62,426 nucleotides of DNA from Clostridia bacterium. GTDB taxonomy: Bacteria; Bacillota; Clostridia; Oscillospirales; UBA644. The notes beneath the pieces are model-generated. The model was not told where the DNA came from, searched no databases, and worked only from the letters and a program-made list of their open reading frames with translations. The position numbers and the translations under genes were made by a program. The stretch's first letter is position 1, and each line of letters starts with the position of its first letter. The stretch is taken from contig JAGAPC010000039.1 of assembly GCA_017623475.1 (NCBI GenBank), positions 1 through 62,426 of the forward strand. The letters are read 5' to 3'. Positions 62,201 through 62,426 of this stretch are shown here, piece after piece.

Positions 62201-62289
62201 GGAGAGTTATCGAAGCGGTCATAACGAGGCGGTCTTGAAAACCGTTTGGGCTCACGCCCACGTGGGTTCGAATCCCACACTCTCCGCCA
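62201..62289 (+). tRNA. tRNA-Ser (UGA anticodon)
   Basis: The acceptor stem GGAGAGT/ACTCTCC, discriminator G and encoded CCA are present. The anticodon arm GCGGT-CTTGAAA-ACCGT gives UGA; the extra arm is long (class II), and GTGGG-TTCGAAT-CCCAC is the T arm. It reads UCN serine codons, mainly UCA. It appears to be transcribed from 61961-61989 through the duplicated segment and spacer. Confidence 0.97.
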
Positions 62290-62319
62290 AAAGGGTTGCA
62301 TAAAATAGATGCACCCACA

Positions 62320-62346
62320 GAAAACCCCGATTTTATCGGGGTTTTC
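62320..62346 (+). terminator. Terminator after tRNA-Ser
   Basis: GAAAACCCCGAT and ATCGGGGTTTTC pair over 12 bp around a three-base loop. No gene is visible in the remaining 80 bases of the window. Confidence 0.9.
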
Positions 62347-62426
62347 GCCGTTTTTACGGTCAAAAAACACAAAGGTAGAATGACAGATGAAAACCGCCTA
62401 TTTTGCCTAAACCGAGAGATTTGAAC

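Noticed and set aside
62046-62372. Minus-strand 108-codon reading frame over the tRNA-Ser
   Set aside because: It is the antisense of the tRNA; its ECGIRTHVG-type translation is a well-known artefact of tRNA genes.
62380-62424. 14-codon frame at the right edge
   Set aside because: Too short and without conserved features to call a gene.

Overview
The window looks like a chromosomal segment of an anaerobic, endospore-lineage Clostridia bacterium, probably an uncultured gut-type lineage. The evidence is a sporulation sigma-G gene, the Gram-positive AddAB recombination enzyme, FakA/DegV fatty-acid kinase genes, BadF-type amino-sugar kinase plus MurQ, a ferredoxin:thioredoxin-reductase-like protein with thioredoxin, AGGAGG-type ribosome sites and consensus sigma-A promoters (TTGACA-17-TATAAT). 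No rRNA, CRISPR array or intact prophage is visible. One tRNA gene (Ser-UGA) lies at the right end.

Layout. 1-1.9 kb: a TadZ/CpaE-like ATPase, then a gene-poor stretch. 1.9-6.2 kb (minus): an operon marR - Old-Yellow-Enzyme-type FMN/FeS/FAD reductase - aconitase-X large and small subunits, with a strong promoter and a perfect palindromic operator. 6.4-12.7 kb (plus): a 2084-residue secreted multimodular GH2 glycosidase. 12.9-16.9 kb (minus): MurQ, an XRE-HTH domain fused to a MurK/NagK-type kinase, and an unclassified clan-A-like glycosidase, linked by a shared TCAATTAYTAC-type motif near both promoters. 17-20.3 kb: a small membrane protein, thioredoxin, FTR-like protein, a membrane-bound XRE regulator divergent from a DegV gene with shared TCTAC-N5-GTAGA palindromes, and a YuiD-type membrane protein. 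20.3-28.1 kb (minus): lipid genes (hydrolase, PlsC acyltransferase, acyl-activating enzyme fused to a carrier domain), a GPH-type transporter, FakA and a second DegV gene that is frameshifted near its start. 28.3-30.5 kb: ACT-like protein, DapA, ZIP transporter. 30.7-35.4 kb (plus): queA, tgt, yajC and three membrane or LURP-like proteins. 35.4-46.2 kb: HD phosphohydrolase, dCMP deaminase, two orphan substrate-binding lipoproteins, BirA, an AraC regulator divergent from a URO-D-like gene, TyrRS and GH43. 46.2-54.2 kb (minus): GNAT, addA, addB, two small membrane proteins. 54.3-60.3 kb: sigG, an MFS transporter with an operator on its promoter, a DUF5684-like protein, and a three-gene set of two paired membrane proteins plus an M20 peptidase interrupted by an in-frame TAA. 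60.3-62.4 kb: a decayed phage/ICE polyprotein fragment, a duplicated 5' part of tRNA-Ser around a structured spacer, and the intact tRNA-Ser.

How the genes connect. MurK and MurQ recycle muropeptide sugars, and the HTH on the kinase suggests that the enzyme senses its own substrate. FakA, DegV proteins, PlsC and the acyl-activating/carrier fusion together suggest use of exogenous or recycled fatty acids. The MarR/OYE/AcnX operon looks like an inducible dehydration-reduction pathway for an unidentified hydroxy acid or imino acid. The intergenic DNA carries two repeat families: heptanucleotide tandem repeats (TGCAAAA and CTCTTCA classes) at seven places, and hairpin-ended REP/MITE-like elements, one of which supplies the stop codon of a GNAT gene next to an 84-bp duplication of that gene's 3' end. 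The most interesting candidates are the HTH-MurK regulon, the MarR-OYE-AcnX operon, the tRNA-Ser 5' duplication with its structured insert, and the heptad repeats.
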